64,000 nt of DNA, taken from Marisediminitalea aggregata (lineage in GTDB: Bacteria; Pseudomonadota; Gammaproteobacteria; Enterobacterales; Alteromonadaceae). How positions within the stretch are numbered: position 1 is the stretch's first letter; each line of letters starts with the position of its first letter. Shown here piece after piece: positions 62,395-64,000 of the stretch. Location of the stretch: the NCBI RefSeq assembly GCF_900129565.1, contig NZ_FQWD01000001.1:868001-932000 (forward strand), given 5' to 3'. Under the pieces are notes generated by a model. The model made no database searches, was not told the origin of the DNA, and worked only from the letters and a program-made list of their open reading frames with translations. Position numbers and translations under genes: made by a program.

Positions 62395-62949
62395 GTGTCG
62401 AAAATTGATCATTCGTTATTCAGTGCGCACGAACACGCACTGGAACAACAGTACGGCCAATGTCCGGACTGCGGAAAAGATCTGCACGTTCGAAATAGTA
62501 AGAATGGCCCGTTTATTGGGTGTAGTGGCTATCCTGAATGCCACTACGCCAAGCCTCTGCACGACACACAAACCACCGTTTTAAAAGTCATTGAAGACAG
62601 TCATTGCCCGGAATGTGGTTCTACCATGGCCATTAAAAAAGGCCGTTACGGCATGTTTATTGGCTGCACAAACTTTCCTGAGTGCCATCATATTGAAGGG
62701 ACCAAAGCCCAGCAGGATACGCTGGTAGACTGTCCTAAATGCAAAGAAGGTCATTTAATCGACCGAACCAATAAATACGGCAAACGGTTTTTTGCCTGTA
62801 ATCGTTATCCTCAATGCCGATATGTGGTAAATTTCGCCCCCGTACCAGAACCCTGTCCGGCATGCGGCTGGGCAATTATGGTAGACAAAAAGGGGCAGTT
62901 GGTTTGCCCACAGCCCCTGTGTGGATTCAAACAACAACGCGAAGATTAG
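62395..62949 (+). CDS. yrdD: YrdD-type protein with four topoisomerase-like zinc fingers
   Basis: 184 residues from a GTG start. Four C4 zinc fingers of the topoisomerase I C-terminal type are visible: CPDCGKDLHVRNSKNGPFIGC, CPECGSTMAIKKGRYGMFIGC, CPKCKEGHLIDRTNKYGKRFFAC and CPACGWAIMVDKKGQLVC. It probably binds single-stranded nucleic acid. Neighbours smg and tsaC match E. coli order. Confidence 0.93.
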   Translation: MSKIDHSLFSAHEHALEQQYGQCPDCGKDLHVRNSKNGPFIGCSGYPECHYAKPLHDTQTTVLKVIEDSHCPECGSTMAIKKGRYGMFIGCTNFPECHHIEGTKAQQDTLVDCPKCKEGHLIDRTNKYGKRFFACNRYPQCRYVVNFAPVPEPCPACGWAIMVDKKGQLVCPQPLCGFKQQRED

Positions 62950-62959
62950 AGGTGGTGAT

Positions 62960-64000
<1,041 letters not shown>

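Overview
The window comes from a marine-type gammaproteobacterium, most likely of the Alteromonadales (Alteromonas-like family; genus not decided). The evidence is gene order: mnmG-rsmG-parA-parB-atpIBEFHAGDC on one side and mnmE-yajQ-yidC-yidD-rnpA-rpmH / dnaA-dnaN-recF-gyrB on the other, with polA-spf-engB-yihI, glyQS, trkA-rsmB-fmt-def and dprA-smg-yrdD-tsaC-hemF close by. This is the replication-origin region of the chromosome. Base composition and codon use look even across it. I see no insertion sequence, prophage, CRISPR array, tRNA or rRNA.

Layout. 1-6 kb holds miscellaneous genes: an NTF2-like fragment, an OmpA-type lipoprotein, an HD-GYP phosphodiesterase, an alkyltransferase-like DNA repair protein, a DTW tRNA-modification enzyme, a GST, an unknown membrane protein, and VOC and GFA proteins. 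6-13 kb is the complete nine-gene ATP synthase operon with a recognisable promoter and terminator. 13-17.7 kb is parB, parA, rsmG and mnmG. 17.77-18.18 kb is a GATC-dense oriC with DnaA boxes and an E. coli-like unwinding 13-mer. 18.5-20.4 kb is a mioC-dnaT-like-dnaC-like operon reading towards oriC. 20.5-24.9 kb is mnmE, yajQ, yidC, yidD, rnpA and rpmH. 25-31.8 kb is dnaA, dnaN, recF (carrying two parS sites) and gyrB. 32-41.7 kb holds an M14 peptidase, glyQS, tag, yihI, a methyltransferase, a probable CsrC-type small RNA and cytochrome c4. 41.8-48.4 kb is engB, a shortened Spot 42 RNA, polA, elbB and trkH. 48.4-54.8 kb is a compact six-gene envelope operon with no recognised function. 55-64 kb is trkA-rsmB-fmt-def, then a LysM protein, dprA, smg, a zinc-finger protein, tsaC and the start of hemF.

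How the genes fit together. Initiator (dnaA), origin (oriC), sliding clamp (dnaN), gyrase B, a probable helicase loader pair (dnaTC-like) and the partition system (parAB with parS) lie within about 16 kb. Clusters of DnaA boxes and GATC sites also precede dnaA and lie between polA and elbB, so DnaA/Dam/SeqA-type control may extend beyond the origin.

The most interesting unexplained content is: (1) the six-gene operon at 48.4-54.8 kb, coding for a papain-like protease with a long Pro/Glu/Gln stalk, an MltC-like transglycosylase, two LPP20-type proteins, a possible CsgG-like lipoprotein and a membrane-anchored protein; (2) the helicase-loader operon inserted between mioC and oriC; (3) two small RNAs flanking engB, one a short Spot 42 and the other at the E. 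coli csrC position; and (4) the DnaA-box/GATC cluster in front of polA.
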